From assembly GCF_905163445.1 (NCBI RefSeq), contig NC_053196.1:14285501-14349500 (forward strand): a stretch of 64,000 nucleotides of DNA. Direction: 5' to 3'. Shown one piece after another: positions 40,793 to 52,580 of the stretch (position 1 is the stretch's first letter; the number at the start of each line of letters is the position of its first letter). Both the position numbers and the translations under genes were made by a program. This DNA comes from Pararge aegeria. Taxonomy: Eukaryota; Arthropoda; Insecta; Lepidoptera; Nymphalidae. The notes under the pieces are model-generated. The model did no database searches. It was given only the letters and a program-made list of their open reading frames with translations, and was not told the DNA's origin.

Positions 40793-41689
40793 ATGTCCGA
40801 AAAGAGTAGCCCAATTAAATATTTTATTAGTGGCGGCTTCGGCGGAGTTTGTACTGTGCTGTCCGGCCATCCTATGGACACTATTAAAGTGAGATTACAA
40901 ACTATGCCTCTCCCTAAGGCAGGTGAAGTAGCTTTGTTTACTGGAACTTGGGACTGTTTTAAGAAAACCGTACAGAGGGAAGGCTTCCGCGGCCTTTACA
41001 AAGGCATGTCAGCGCCACTGACTGGAGTTGCTCCTATATTCGCGATAAGTTTCTTCGGTTTTGGTCTAGGTAAAAAGTTGATAAAATCCGATGACGACCA
41101 GGTTTTATCCAAACCGGAATTGTTCGCTGCGGGCGCGTTCTCTGGTATTTTCACCACGTCTATAATGGCGCCCGGTGAACGCATCAAGTGTCTACTTCAG
41201 ATTCAGCAAGGTGGTAATGTTCCTCAGAAGTATAATGGTATGCTGGACTGTGCCAGGCAGCTATATGCGGAAGGTGGCATGCGAAGTATTTATAAGGGCA
41301 GTGTTGCAACTATTCTTAGAGATGTGCCAGCTAGTGGCATGTACTTCATGACTTACGAGTGGGTAAAAGAAGTTTTAGTACCACAGGATGCAAGTGCCAA
41401 AATAAAAATGGCTGCAACAATAGTTGCTGGAGGCTGTGCCGGTATAGCTAACTGGCTGGTAGGCATGCCAGCTGATGTCCTAAAGAGCAGGTTGCAAACT
41501 GCTCCAGAGGGGACATATCCTAATGGGATGAGGGATGTATTCAAACAACTTATGGAGAGAGAAGGGCCAACAGCCTTGTACAAAGGTGTCACTCCAGTAA
41601 TGATCAGAGCATTCCCTGCTAATGCTGCATGTTTTGTTGGTTTTGAATTAGCCATCAAATTCCTTGACTGGGTGGCACCTAACCTATAA
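40793..41689 (+). CDS. colt: mitochondrial carnitine/acylcarnitine carrier (SLC25A20/colt type), intronless
   Basis: Inner-membrane carrier that exchanges acylcarnitine for free carnitine to feed mitochondrial beta-oxidation. The 298-residue protein has the three-repeat mitochondrial carrier fold. Signature Px[DE]xx[KR]-type motifs are PMDTIK (27-32), PGERIK (127-132) and PADVLK (226-231); the second and third, with the following CLLQ and SRLQTAP, are characteristic of carnitine carriers. The start is the ATG at 40793. The frame stays open 33 codons further upstream, but without an earlier ATG. No intron interrupts the coding region, although an intron in the 5' UTR cannot be excluded. Homologue of Drosophila congested-like trachea by family resemblance. 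Confidence 0.93.
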   Translation: MSEKSSPIKYFISGGFGGVCTVLSGHPMDTIKVRLQTMPLPKAGEVALFTGTWDCFKKTVQREGFRGLYKGMSAPLTGVAPIFAISFFGFGLGKKLIKSDDDQVLSKPELFAAGAFSGIFTTSIMAPGERIKCLLQIQQGGNVPQKYNGMLDCARQLYAEGGMRSIYKGSVATILRDVPASGMYFMTYEWVKEVLVPQDASAKIKMAATIVAGGCAGIANWLVGMPADVLKSRLQTAPEGTYPNGMRDVFKQLMEREGPTALYKGVTPVMIRAFPANAACFVGFELAIKFLDWVAPNL

Positions 41690-43190
41690 TAAACTAGTTT
41701 TAAAACTTGTATAAATTGTAAAAATAATATCAAATTGTATTAAAGTAGGTATAAGGATCCTGTTAAGCAAAAGTCATACTTGTTATTTATACCTGTAAAT
41801 TGCAGATAAGTGTAATTCAGATTTTTATAAATATATTTTAATTGTTATGATTTTTACTGCCTTGCCAGGTCATGATAATACTTTCTGTTCCAGGGATCTT
41901 GAGATTTGTTGTGTATTATATTTTTCAGTCCATAACATAAATCTTCAATGTTTTATGACTTTAACATTTGAATATGTATAGGCTGTATTAGTTCAGTTCA
42001 CAAAGTATATCAGTAAATTGTATATTTTTATATGATTACCTCTAAGTAAATACATAATATACTGTGCCTAATAGTATTAATCTGAGTTTATTTATTTTCC
42101 TGTTGATGCAAAACCCTCTGGTCCATTTAAATATGGAACTATGTATTTGAATTTATTTCCTCATTTCAAACACAAACCGAATTAAATCATTAACATAACT
42201 ACAAACCTTAATTAACTGAATAATAATCTAGCGCTGCTCAGCACAGGCTGCCTTTCTTGGAAGAGATTTTAGAAATAGGACTACTATACTACAACAGGAC
42301 AACTATTCTCAAGCCCGGTCATGATATGTATATTTTTCCCAGTACAATCTGAGAGAGTAAGAGAGCATTGCGAGTACAGTTTGGCACATTTATTTGTTTT
42401 GCGGTATAACGATTACTGCAAATAATGGTTTATGCTTCTCAATGTAACGGTTGTTGCTAAACAAGATAATTTTTTTAATTTAAGGTACATAATGTGTCAT
42501 TGTGTCTGGTTTTTATTTTGCCTGGTTTTACTTCAAAAGATGTTTACTGACAGAAATATTCTTTTCAATTCTCACGTATGGAAAATTCTTTAACAGTGTA
42601 GTAAAAGAATTTTCCAAACATTAAAATTGTTGGAAAATACCCTAAAATACCTAATTACTTTACCGCAAGTGGTAAAAAATTCTAAAAGGCAAGTCAGCAG
42701 ACAGCCAATCAAAGTTTTATCGTTTTTACCTTTTAGGGCAGACAAAGATCACACTTATATACATACACTCTGTATGGTTGATGATTTTAGCCCATTCAGT
42801 GGAATATATTTTTTTAATAGATATTTTACATTTACAAATTAAACGTAGGCCGTAGGCTGCTTAATGAGTATTATACCCTGGCTATAAAATAGTAGAAATA
42901 ATTTTTTACAATTATAAGACGAAAATGCTCAAAATGTAAAAATTACAGGGGCTTCAATGAAACACAGGCCTTTCCTCCGGACTTTTGAATTTTTATGCGG
43001 TAACCCTAGCTAACAGTACAGCTTTGTCTACTTTACCTGCACCTACTCTCCTGATGAAAGGATAAAAAAATATATTATATACTTCTTTACATTTATTATA
43101 ACTGCAAGTTTGACAAAAATTTAAGATTTTTTATGATAAAAAAATAAGTAGTATATTTTATATATTTTTGTGAGGCCAGGTTATCTAGAT
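41690..43190. other. 3' flank of the carnitine carrier and intergenic AT-rich DNA
   Basis: An ATTAAA at about 41739 and other AT-rich signals may end the carrier transcript. No further exon or clear repeat recognised. Confidence 0.4.
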
Positions 43191-43192
43191 CA

Positions 43193-43560
43193 TTTTAAAA
43201 AATCATCACCTCTCATCTCATCTATGTGCTCTTGCAAAGACATATCTGGACAGAACTTTGAACACATTCTGGAATGACTTAATATTGAACTCCAATTTGA
43301 GAATATACCAAGACAACCCTGGTTTTGCTCAAATTGGAATGCAAATTGCTGAATTACATCCACAATCTCCCATATGCAACTTGGTCATGCCTGCAGTCCT
43401 GTTTATTTTGCCAAACTCCTGATAAGGGACCACTCTATCTATGAGTGTTGCTGGGATGAGGGCACTGTATCTCACATACTATTTAACTGTTGCAAACTCA
43501 TATATCCTTTCTATGACATCCTTCCCTCAAAAGTCCCCCGTCCTTTTAGTTATTAAATGT
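43193..43560 (+). pseudogene. non-LTR retrotransposon C-terminal fragment
   Basis: Frame at 43374-43556 reads GHACSPVYFAKLLIRDHSIYECC..EGTVSHILFNC, the C-x-C...H...C knuckle found at the C terminus of R1/I-like reverse transcriptases. Upstream bases continue the homology in disrupted frames. Confidence 0.6.
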
Positions 43561-44084
43561 CTGTTAATTAATGTGTAATAAAATATAAGTAAATTTTTCA
43601 TAAATAGGAAATAGCATCTTTTCAATTGGTTCATAACTCAAGTTTGTATTGTCTGTGCTGTATTAGAACTAACAGTTTAATCTCAACTATTTATTTTTAG
43701 GTGTTTAAAAATTAAGTTTTCATTATTTTCACCAATCAATCTCCTTCATCCCTTCTCCATCTACACAACATTGGCGAAGTACCTTGTGCCCAATAGGCAC
43801 ACTTAAAGCCATAAACAAGAATTTAATTGACTTGAACAATAGACACTTAAATAATACTCATTTATGGGCATATGTTGTTCTCATTACCTTGCCTTGCCTG
43901 CCATTATTGCCTATAAGCCACTATTAAGTGTAAGCTAGTGCTGTGCTGTGAGAGTTGAAAGGTATATGAGTTCTGATTGATCACTTGGTCTTCAAGTAGT
44001 ATCAAAGCAACCCATGCAAACATCCAAGAATCTTTCCAAACAGCTCAAGTTCGCCACAACTCACAAATAAGAAAGAAATAACAG
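43561..44084. other. intergenic sequence, no recognised feature
   Basis: Lies downstream of the GPANK1 stop. TTATT-rich stretches may include its poly(A) site on the minus strand. No exon seen. Confidence 0.4.
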
Positions 44085-45053
44085 TCAATAAAACTCCCTT
44101 CTGAAGTTTATTTCCATTCTTCTGTTCCGTTCATATGCATTTTCTAAGTGCTTATTATTTTGTTGTTTTGGTGATTCTTCATTTGAAGTTTTTAATCTCT
44201 TTTTCTCATGGCCAAGTCCCTTTTTGTCATTCTTTGGAACTGTTTTAATGGGATACTTTGATCCTGACCCATCTGGACCTAAACCAGCTTCCTTATCCCA
44301 TCCAGTTTTCAACATGATCTGATAACCTTTATTGGACTGAGGTATGACATAATTTGTTCGTATTTTCCTACCTTTGCTGGCATTTATATTGTGCAAAGTA
44401 GATGATAAGTGTTCTTTTCTACTATGAAATGATTTACCATCACATAATTCACATACATATTTTTCTTTATGCCTTGTTTTATGTTTTGTTTGTTTTACAA
44501 TAGTATTGCTTTCATTACACTGATTACGTTTCGTAACGTGACTCAGAAGGATGTCAGCGATATAACTATTTTTGTTTAAGATGATTAAGCTCTGGGCAGA
44601 ATTGCCTGCTTTATCTTGAACTGTTGTGTCAGCTCCACGCTTGAGAAGCTCTTTGACAGTATTAGAAGCATTAGCTTGGCAAGCTATCATTAGCAAACTC
44701 CAACCATGCTCGTCAACTGTTCTAATCTTATCAGGGCAGGCATCTAAGATCCTCCGTAAAATATCAACATTATTATCTTGTATACAAGTAAAAAGTTTAA
44801 GATTAGATATATCTATATCTTCAGATTTTGTCTTATGTTTGTTAGATGACACCTTTTGGGTAGTATCGTATTCTTCATTTTCGGAAGAGTCGTCTTTTTC
44901 TTCATTTCCGGAAGAGTCGTTATTTTCTTCCACTTGATCCACTTCTTCCAAGTAAAACGTTTTGGCCTCATCACCACTTATTGCAGTGACTTCTTTCTCC
45001 GTTTCTACAGGTGATGTTGGTCGCACAAAGTTGTTGTAGACTGTATGTAACAT
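44085..45053 (-). CDS. GPANK1: G-patch and ankyrin repeat protein (GPANK1-like)
   Basis: A single-exon gene of 322 residues. Domain order is an acidic Ser/Glu-rich stretch (about 35-62), ankyrin repeats (about 81-173, with DEHGWSLLMIACQ and LLKRGADTTVQDKAGNSA), a C2H2-like finger (C201, C204, H215, H221), and a G-patch (about 241-285, GYQIMLKTGWDKEAGLG..GSG). A basic C terminus follows. This layout identifies GPANK1. G-patch proteins often activate DEAH helicases in RNA processing; the partner here is unknown. The ATG at 45053 is the first in frame. It is transcribed away from the inverted repeat at 45251. Confidence 0.9.
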   Translation of the reverse strand: MLHTVYNNFVRPTSPVETEKEVTAISGDEAKTFYLEEVDQVEENNDSSGNEEKDDSSENEEYDTTQKVSSNKHKTKSEDIDISNLKLFTCIQDNNVDILRRILDACPDKIRTVDEHGWSLLMIACQANASNTVKELLKRGADTTVQDKAGNSAQSLIILNKNSYIADILLSHVTKRNQCNESNTIVKQTKHKTRHKEKYVCELCDGKSFHSRKEHLSSTLHNINASKGRKIRTNYVIPQSNKGYQIMLKTGWDKEAGLGPDGSGSKYPIKTVPKNDKKGLGHEKKRLKTSNEESPKQQNNKHLENAYERNRRMEINFRREFY

Positions 45054-45250
45054 GGCAATTTATTAATATTTTATATATTTTAGTTTTTATTCTTGTTAAT
45101 AATATCTCTCATCTATCTAGTCAAAAACCGCCATAGACTGCAGAAACCACAGACCCTTTCCTTTAATCCTAGATGATAGATTAAACTTTTACTGTCAGTT
45201 TGAAATTTTATGTGTCTGACAACTATTATCTATGGATTATGGAGGGTAGA

Positions 45251-45763
45251 GGTATGGAGGGTAGAGGTAAGGAGAGTCATCTGTGTATATGAAAAAGTGT
45301 CGTCAAAATGTATTAAATTAGGATGGTGCCACATTTGCATCAGGGTAACTCTTAAAAGAAGCGCCAAATATAAATATTGTTAGAGTAGGCTTGAAAAATA
45401 AACAAGGAAGTAAGGTTATATTTACCACAATATTTTGTACCCTCCATAGGTAGAGGTAAGGAGAGTCATCTTATATGGGCAATCGTAGATGAATTGAAGT
45501 ATGCCGAGTTAAAAAATTTAATGTCATTATCGACTAAAGTAGTTAACTATTGAGAATTTCAACAACTTACGTTGTACAAAATATTGTGGTAAATATAACC
45601 TTACTTCCTTGTTTATTTTTAAAGCCTACTCTAACAATATTTATATTTGGCGCTTCTTTTAAGAGTAACCTTGATGCAAATGTGGCGCCATCCTAATTTA
45701 ATACATTTTGACGGCACTTTTTCATATACACAGATGACTCTCCTTACCTCTACCCTCCATACC
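45251..45763. repeat. 190-bp inverted repeat (foldback element or hairpin locus)
   Basis: Left arm 45251-45440 and right arm 45574-45763 have equal length and are reverse complements with about five mismatches; the 133-base spacer is unique apart from a partial third copy of the terminus (GGTAGAGGTAAGGAGAGTCATC) at about 45449. No open frame. It lies about 200 bases upstream of the GPANK1 start. No flanking target-site duplication is evident. Confidence 0.88.
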
Positions 45764-47049
45764 ATGGATATAAAACTAAACATTTTTAAAAATATTTAAA
45801 ATAATCAACTACAAATGAGTACTTATTATAAGGCGATGAAAAAAGATAGAACTTGCCATAGCCTGATAAAAGAGTAGCCGTAGCGCCACTATCGCAAATC
45901 GCTCTTAAATTTAGCTTAACCCACTAAAATCCGTTTGTCAAGTATTGGTCTTGCGACTGGCGTGCACCGGTGCGAGAACAATAATTTTAGGTATTAAGTT
46001 AATTTTTTTTTTTAATCTACATTAGCTTTACTATTATTGTACTCTAAAACAAGTCTATGGGACTATTGCCTGAAAATTACTGAAAATAAAGAATTATTAT
46101 TAAACTAACTTTTACTACTAGGCAATTTTAACTTAACTCATAGGCACTAATTATAAAAAAATCTAAAATGTACTTATATAGACTGTTCGTTATATTTACG
46201 AATATTTTTCTTAAATAATAATTATTTATAATTTTATATCAACAAAAAAACTTTCAAAAACTCTTATTTTTTTCTGTTTCACTCCCAATGAAAAACGTTT
46301 ATACGCGTGTGACGTCATCTGTGTGTAAACAATATCTATTTAAGTATTAATAAACCAAACAACATAAATATTTACATGTTTTATTATGAAACAAGTTCTC
46401 ACACTAATCATGATTTCAGCTATTTACATTACATTAAATGGTGTTGCCTATTTGCGGCAGAATTATAATTGAATGCACTTTTTAATCAATGGTGAGGATT
46501 TTGTACTTTTAACTGAGTGGATTACCAAATCAAATTTGACTTGTACATTTTTACTATGCTTTGGAGAGTTTGTTAAGCCTTCAGTGCAATTTACTGATAA
46601 AATCATAAACTAATTATTGTAGTTCATTATGTTAATCCACCAATCCACACTGGGCCAGCATGGCCTTAGCCCCCTTCACATTATGGGGATGAGACCTGTG
46701 CCCTGTAGTGAGCCGGTGATGAGTTGATAATGTTAATATATCTGTCGACCAAAATGAGTTATCTTTCTATTCACTCTCCCAAGAGGAGAGATTGGTACTG
46801 TTTTGGTGTTGTTTAACAAACTGAGTTTAGGAGTTTGGTAATTCTTAGCAATTATTGGTTGTTTTTTTAAATTTATGCTTTCACATTTGATACAAATTAT
46901 TGAAACAAAACACTCACATAGATAATCACTCACTACTTAGTATAGTAAACAGTATACTTAGAATAGTTGGAATTAATACCCACTATATTATAACACATTG
47001 AAAATTTCATTGATTTATCTTAAAATTCCATTCTATAATGAATGTCACA
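45764..47049. other. intergenic sequence with a SINE-C tail
   Basis: About 46630-46735 is a SINE-C 3' part (CCACCAATCCACACTGGGCCAGC ... TGTAGTGAGCCGGTGATGAG). The remainder is AT-rich, with no gene recognised. Confidence 0.45.
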
Positions 47050-47974
47050 TCACTTTGATAGTTCTTTTGCAATACTTTTTAAAGCCTCAGTCTGTTCTTT
47101 TAGGAACTTAAGCTTTTGTCTTAAATAATCTTTCTTAAAATTTAAATAATCTTCCTTGATTTGTGCCTTTCTCTGTTCCTGAACTGCTATCAGGTCACAG
47201 TTAAAGTAACAACTGTTTAAATGTTTTGAACTATGTTTGGAGTTTTTAATTTTATTTTTTTTTGTTCTGTGTTCAGTTGAAACAAAAACTTTTGGCTCAG
47301 GAGGTGAGCCTGGCTCACTCAGCGAGGTAGCAGACATGTCATCATTCAAGTCTTCTTGATTCTCACTCAGTGGCACAAACTCTGTAGTTTCGTGATAGTC
47401 ATCAGTTGAAGACAAATTTTGAATGCCTAAAGCTTCCTGTTCTGCTAGTGACAGTGTAGTTGTAGAAAATGGGATATCTCCATTTGTTTCTGCCTGTTTT
47501 TTCTTAGTTTTGGAACGAAGATCGTGCCATGTCTAAATAATAAAACAAAACATACAAATTAATCCACCCTACTTCAATTTAAACATTAAAAGCTTGTGTT
47601 AAGAATAGACCAACAGGCTGGAATTAAACCTACAAACTATCGAGTGTACGTCACCCCTAAAATAATTATTAACTGAGGCTTAAATTTTTACAATTTACAA
47701 AATTGAGGATTGTGTTTAGGCAGCCCACATTTTAATTATAAAATAAGATATATTATTTTCGTACTTTTCTCCACTGCCTCCACGTTTTTCTGGCTCCAGG
47801 TATAGCATTGCATTCGCTGGCTATGTTTTGCCAGAGTATTTGAGAATCTTTATAACTAAAGTCTTGAGTTACTTTGCAAGATATTAATTCTGGATGTTTA
47901 GCCATTAATTCTATTAACTTTTTTTTCTGACGAGCTGTGACATAAACACACCTTTGTCTTTTCCTACCTTCCAT
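47050..47974 (-). CDS. Myb/SANT-like DNA-binding protein (zeste-like), two exons
   Basis: Two coding exons, 47974-47765 and 47532-47050 (donor AAA|GTACGA, acceptor TTATTTAG, phase 0), give 230 residues. The N-terminal 85 residues form a Myb/SANT-like trihelix domain with spaced tryptophans (ILWQNIASECN, KTWRQWRK, TWHDLRSKTKKK), which the splice join completes. A Ser/Glu/Pro-rich middle follows, then a C-terminal charged helix (LNFKKDYLRQKLKFLKEQTEALKSIAKEL) likely to form a coiled coil. The layout resembles zeste-type regulators and proteins derived from Harbinger Myb-like genes. Specific function unknown. Confidence 0.8.
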
Positions 47975-48941
47975 TATAATATAAATAAATTGGAATATTT
48001 AGTAATAATAATTTTTAAAACAACACAACCTCTCAACTTTCTATTTTTTGTAAACATTAAGATTTTCTTGAAACATTGACCAATTGAAACACAGATTAAA
48101 ATAAGTAAAGTAAATGTCAGTTCCGTTTACATGAATGACATTTTCAAGGCCCAACATATGGGCCCAACCTTGCTTTATCCATCTTTGCATAGCATGGCCC
48201 AATAATTTGGAGGTTGAGCATGAAGTTGTAGGTAACGAATGCTATCTTAGTTTTAGTTTTAAGCTAACAAATGCAGTTATTACCATCAAAACCAAAACAT
48301 TAATGAAACATGTTGTATCAACGCTTCATAAGTGCCTGTGATAAGGTCTACATGAATAAAACATTTATGAATTTGAACTTAAATGGAGCAGCCAGTTTTA
48401 ATAAGAATTGTTGATTCTAATTGACACACATTTGACAACCTAATTATTGAATCCTAATAATTTTCATCCAGAATCATCAGAATCATATTTTACAGAACAG
48501 CTGTTGTCAAGTCATCGCGTATTTTGTATGGGGATAAACAACAGGTGGCCACCGCTTAGCGACTATTTCATAAGTTTATGAATCTTGAACCTCGGGTCTT
48601 TCATTTGACGATTGGTCATTAAGTGCCAATTAGTGATCTATCCATTTCCATGTTCCATGATCGGCCCCATTTCTTTACTCTATGCTTGAATAGTACATAT
48701 CTGATCTGTGCGTCCTCTGCCGACTGGTCTATGTCGGATCAGTCTTTGGGATTATTGGTCTGTGGTGGGATCAGTCGTGATTGTTGTGTGACGGAGGCAT
48801 GTTTGGTCGTTTTAATTTGTCATTATTTTGAGAATTAGCATTGACTCCATCAACCACTTACAAAAGACATTGGTGTGCAACAATTATGTTATGACGACGT
48901 TGTGGTCTATACAATAAATTTGTGAAGTTTTGTTTAGCACA
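47975..48941. other. intergenic region with a LINE tail
   Basis: Separates the divergent 47974 and 48942 start codons. About 48230-48385 is a LINE 3' end (CAACGCTTCATAAGTGCCTGTGATAAGG...AATAAAACATTTATG). The remainder may hold both promoters; no TATA box is clear. Confidence 0.45.
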
Positions 48942-49025
48942 ATGGCTGGAACGGGTGGAACTTTTTTGCGACGATTTCTACCGTCCATCTTCGGGTGTCT
49001 GTTTCTAATTTATATAGCGGAATAC
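48942..49025 (+). CDS. first coding exon of an unidentified membrane-anchored protein
   Basis: ATG GCT GGA opens 28 codons, ending TAC|GTAAGT, a strong donor. The peptide MAGTGGTFLRRF is followed by a hydrophobic run (LPSIFGCLFLIYIAEY), typical of a signal anchor or uncleaved type II membrane segment with RR on the cytosolic side. The start context (CACAATGG) is good. No matching downstream exon was found to 64000, so either the intron is longer than 15 kb or I missed short exons. The family is not recognised; Golgi enzymes often start this way. Confidence 0.6.
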
Positions 49026-51584
49026 GTAAGTACCGACTTTGATTACATATCGTTGTTCTGCACTAGTGCACTTTGAAGTAAAATGTTTTAATCACTTATT
49101 TTTGTAGTTCATATTGTGTAGATAAATGATTAAAACGTCTTAACATACTTTTTTTTACGTTCACCTTGCAAATTTATAATGTTCAGTAAAACCAAGAGCA
49201 TTGCTTGCTTATGAGGAAATGAGATCATAAAACTGGTTTTAGATGATAAACCTTCGATTTTTGAAGTTTTCATAACATTTCGCAAAATGTAGGCAGATTT
49301 TACGTCTCATATTTAAAATGTTCGTTCGTGGAATTCCTATAATTTTAAATATTTTTTTTGCTACACTTCCTTTAGGGCTAGTTAGCGATGTGTATTGTCT
49401 TAGTATATTTATTTATTTACTTACTATTTTGCTTTGCTTATTTTGTTATTGGCCACTTCTTAGTCTAGGGTGCAAATGGGGGCTTCATGAGTTTGAGTTT
49501 TAAGTTTGCAAATGTAGTTATCACCATCTACCACAGATAAATTTCATATGTAAAGTGGGCTATCTATGGGCCTTTTATTTCCAGCCTAATGTGTCCCCTT
49601 GTTGGGTAAAGGCCTTTCCTTCTTCTAATTATTACAATCTATTGCTATTGATAAAGAAATAATTGAGTTTGACTAAATGAAAAACTTCTGTATTGGTCAC
49701 CTGGGTAAAAAAATAAATTGATTCATTATCTATCCAATTATGGGCCCCATATTGGCTGCCTTTATATAGTTAAAGCTTGTTATCACTTTCTTAGATGGAT
49801 ATTTCTGCTTCGTTAAAAATGTGCCAACCCAAAGAGCAGCAGAGAAGCAGTACGAATCTCCAGAAGACACTTTTTTAGCTTTTCTATCAGTGTGCTATCA
49901 GTTGAAGCTTTTTTTTATTGCAAAAGGTTGTCTATTATAAAATGTTTATTTATTACTCTTTGGCCCAAAGTCAAAACTGATTTTGATGTTTACTTTTTTA
50001 GCATAATTTTAGAGTTGTAATATAAAAAAATGTTAAAGAGCTATTTTAGTTTTGTATTTTGCTATAAAAACAAAAGTAATAGTAACAATAATTCTTCTTC
50101 AATACATTGAATTCAAAATATATCTGTTGAAAATAATTTTTTTTAAAGTATCATCATAGCATTGAAATAACATGTATATTTTCTTTAACATCTTTGATGC
50201 CCTTGTAAAAAATCTATTTGTTTATTTTGCCATAACCTCTATTGCCTAAAAATCTTCTGGGTAGGTAGTAGGTTGGAAATAAAAGCATAACTTACAGGTT
50301 AACTACTTATAGTATATGTGTATGATAGCTTATTGTTACTGTTTGAAATGCCATTGTAGTATACAATCTAAGCATAACTGATAACACAATCTTATGTCTT
50401 TATGTATTATACAAGAAGTTCTTTGTGTAAAGTAAGAATTTTTATTTTTTAGGGTTCCATAGCAAAATGTTAAAACTTAACTATGTGGTTTTATCATTTC
50501 TCGATATATTAGTAGTGACTTGTACTGTTGACTTGAAGTTTGCAAAATTGCATCCAAATTTATTCCAAACCAAACTTTTAAAAAGCAATTGTTTTTATTG
50601 CCAATGACACATGTAAGTGGATGGGTCTGTTAGAGGTTACATGAAAATTTAAACCATTTTAAACGGCAAACTGATATTTTTTTTCCCAATTTATACAATG
50701 AAAAAAAGTGCAGGGACAAAATATACTTTTTGCTCTGATAAATACAGTATTTGGGAAAAAATATATTTCTTTGTCTTCTTCTTGAGAATTTACAGAAACT
50801 ATGTAGAGTGTAACATCTTTCAGGAGCTTCAGGTTATACGTGTGTCTATTTAGTCAACAATGCCTCTCTGAACCAGCATCAAAGTTTTGATAGATTTTTT
50901 AGATTGCTAAGTGCTAGTTAGTACGTCTGTCTTCTAGTTGAGAATGGCTTTACTAGTGCTGTGTACGAAAGATTACAGAAAAAACGATACAACATACAAT
51001 ATATAGCTGCATAGCAATCTCTTCCAGACATCCAAATTTTCCAGCTAATAAGTGTATCATTATAACAATAGGCTAGCAGGGTTCAAGCCTTCAAGCCTCT
51101 AGGTATGCAGAAAACAGGTTCTGGAAATTAATTGCAGTGCACCTTTGCACCTGCCAAAGTAGTACACTTAAAACTTTATTACCAATAACTGATATACCTA
51201 AACATTTTAAAATAAAATATAAAATCAATATTTAAACAAGATTTGTTCCAATAATCAATATAGATATAGATATCACTATAATTACTTGTAAGTGACACAA
51301 TGTTTACTCATAACAAACCAAACATAGTTAAGTATTGTAGACTAACTGTGTCCAGTGGTTTTACTTGTTTACATTTGTATGTACATACCTACATATTCTA
51401 CGTAAATAATTTCTTAAATTTGAGTAGTACTTCCTGAGAAAACATCTCATTGGTCTTGCGTATTAGTATGTTAGAACTGTAGGTTACAGGAAAAAAAATT
51501 CAGTAATTAATTAACCTTGGTTTTCTTATCATTTTGGTTAAGATTCTGAATAGTTTAGTTTACCAGTTATATTGAGGGGCAAAC
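49026..51584 (+). other. intron-like AT-rich sequence
   Basis: Probably the first intron of the 48942 gene. A short SINE-A tail lies at about 49373-49428 (GGGCTAGTTAGCGATGTGTATTG). Nothing else recognised. Confidence 0.4.
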
Positions 51585-51830
51585 CATTGATAGTGCAATG
51601 GGTAGGGGCAGAGTTTGAATCCCAGCACGCATCTCATAACTTTTCTAAGTTTGTGCGTTTTAAGTAATTAGAAATATAAACTTGCTTGAATGGTAAAGAA
51701 AAACATTGTGGGGAAATCTGCATGTTCTATAACCTGTCCTGTGTATTATTTGCTTAACTCTCAGGACTATGAGAGTTCAACATAATGTTCTCAAAGGTAT
51801 GTGGAATCCACCAATCCGCAAATTAGTACA
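51585..51830 (+). mobile_element. SINE-C, decayed
   Basis: Head GATAGTGCAATGGGTAGGGGCAGAGTTTGAATCCC, then CACGCATCTCATAACTTTTC and the CATAATGTTCTCAAAGG body. Confidence 0.65.
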
Positions 51831-52438
51831 AATTTAGTATTCAATCTTTTTACATCAATCTTATAGCGACTGTAGCGTCATCTAGTAGGAAATGTTGCAG
51901 TTTCGATCTATGTTTTAAAAGGTCCATATTACAATGAGACACGTTTGAAACAAGAGATGACACATTGCTTTTTTATAATTTTATAATTTTTATTAGTGTT
52001 TTTACTTATACTTCGAGGATTTTTTTTTATATGCTTTTTAAATTTATAAAATATATTCCCATTGCGGGCTACAAATTGTACAAAGTGACTACTTTCACAT
52101 TATTGCTTACGAGGCGACAATGGGAGTATAACAGAGAACAGGCAGCAGAGTCCTCTGTGCTACTACCATCTACTGCGAGAGGCCTTTAGTTCAGCAGTGG
52201 ACTGTTACAGTCTAGTGATGATGACTCAGGTTGATTCATGCACAGGTGTCTGATTAAAGTTTTATAGTTAGGCTATTGTTGCGACATCCTCCTTAGTAAT
52301 CTTATCTGTTACAGTTGTTGTATTTTTTTAACTTATCAGATTAGCAAAAATACCACTTTAAAGGGGTACCATACAAAGGGCAAAACAACGCGAGGAAAGA
52401 GTCGGTAATTAATGATTTGACCAATGTGACCAACCCAC
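51831..52438. other. AT-rich sequence with a short repeat end
   Basis: GAGAGGCCTTTAGTTCAGCAGTGGACTGTTACAG at about 52170-52210 is a LINE-like 3' phrase. No gene seen. Confidence 0.4.
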
Positions 52439-52580
52439 CAGTGGCGTGCACTTCATACAGCCACAAGAGCACTGCATACCCAAATTATCTTATATAACTC
52501 GTATTGGAGGGGAATTTTTCCGTTATATGCCATGTACCTGCTTTATGCATACCCTGGTCACAAGCCCTGTGCACCCACTA
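52439..52580. mobile_element. MITE-1 copy
   Basis: Starts CAGTGGCGTGCACTTC and ends near TGCATACCCTGGTCACAAGC, a relative of 38064-38207. Confidence 0.6.

Noticed and set aside
51965..52189. 74-codon plus-strand frame as the second exon of the 48942 gene
   Set aside because: It starts in AT-rich sequence and ends in a LINE-like repeat phrase. There is no acceptor in a compatible phase and no domain.
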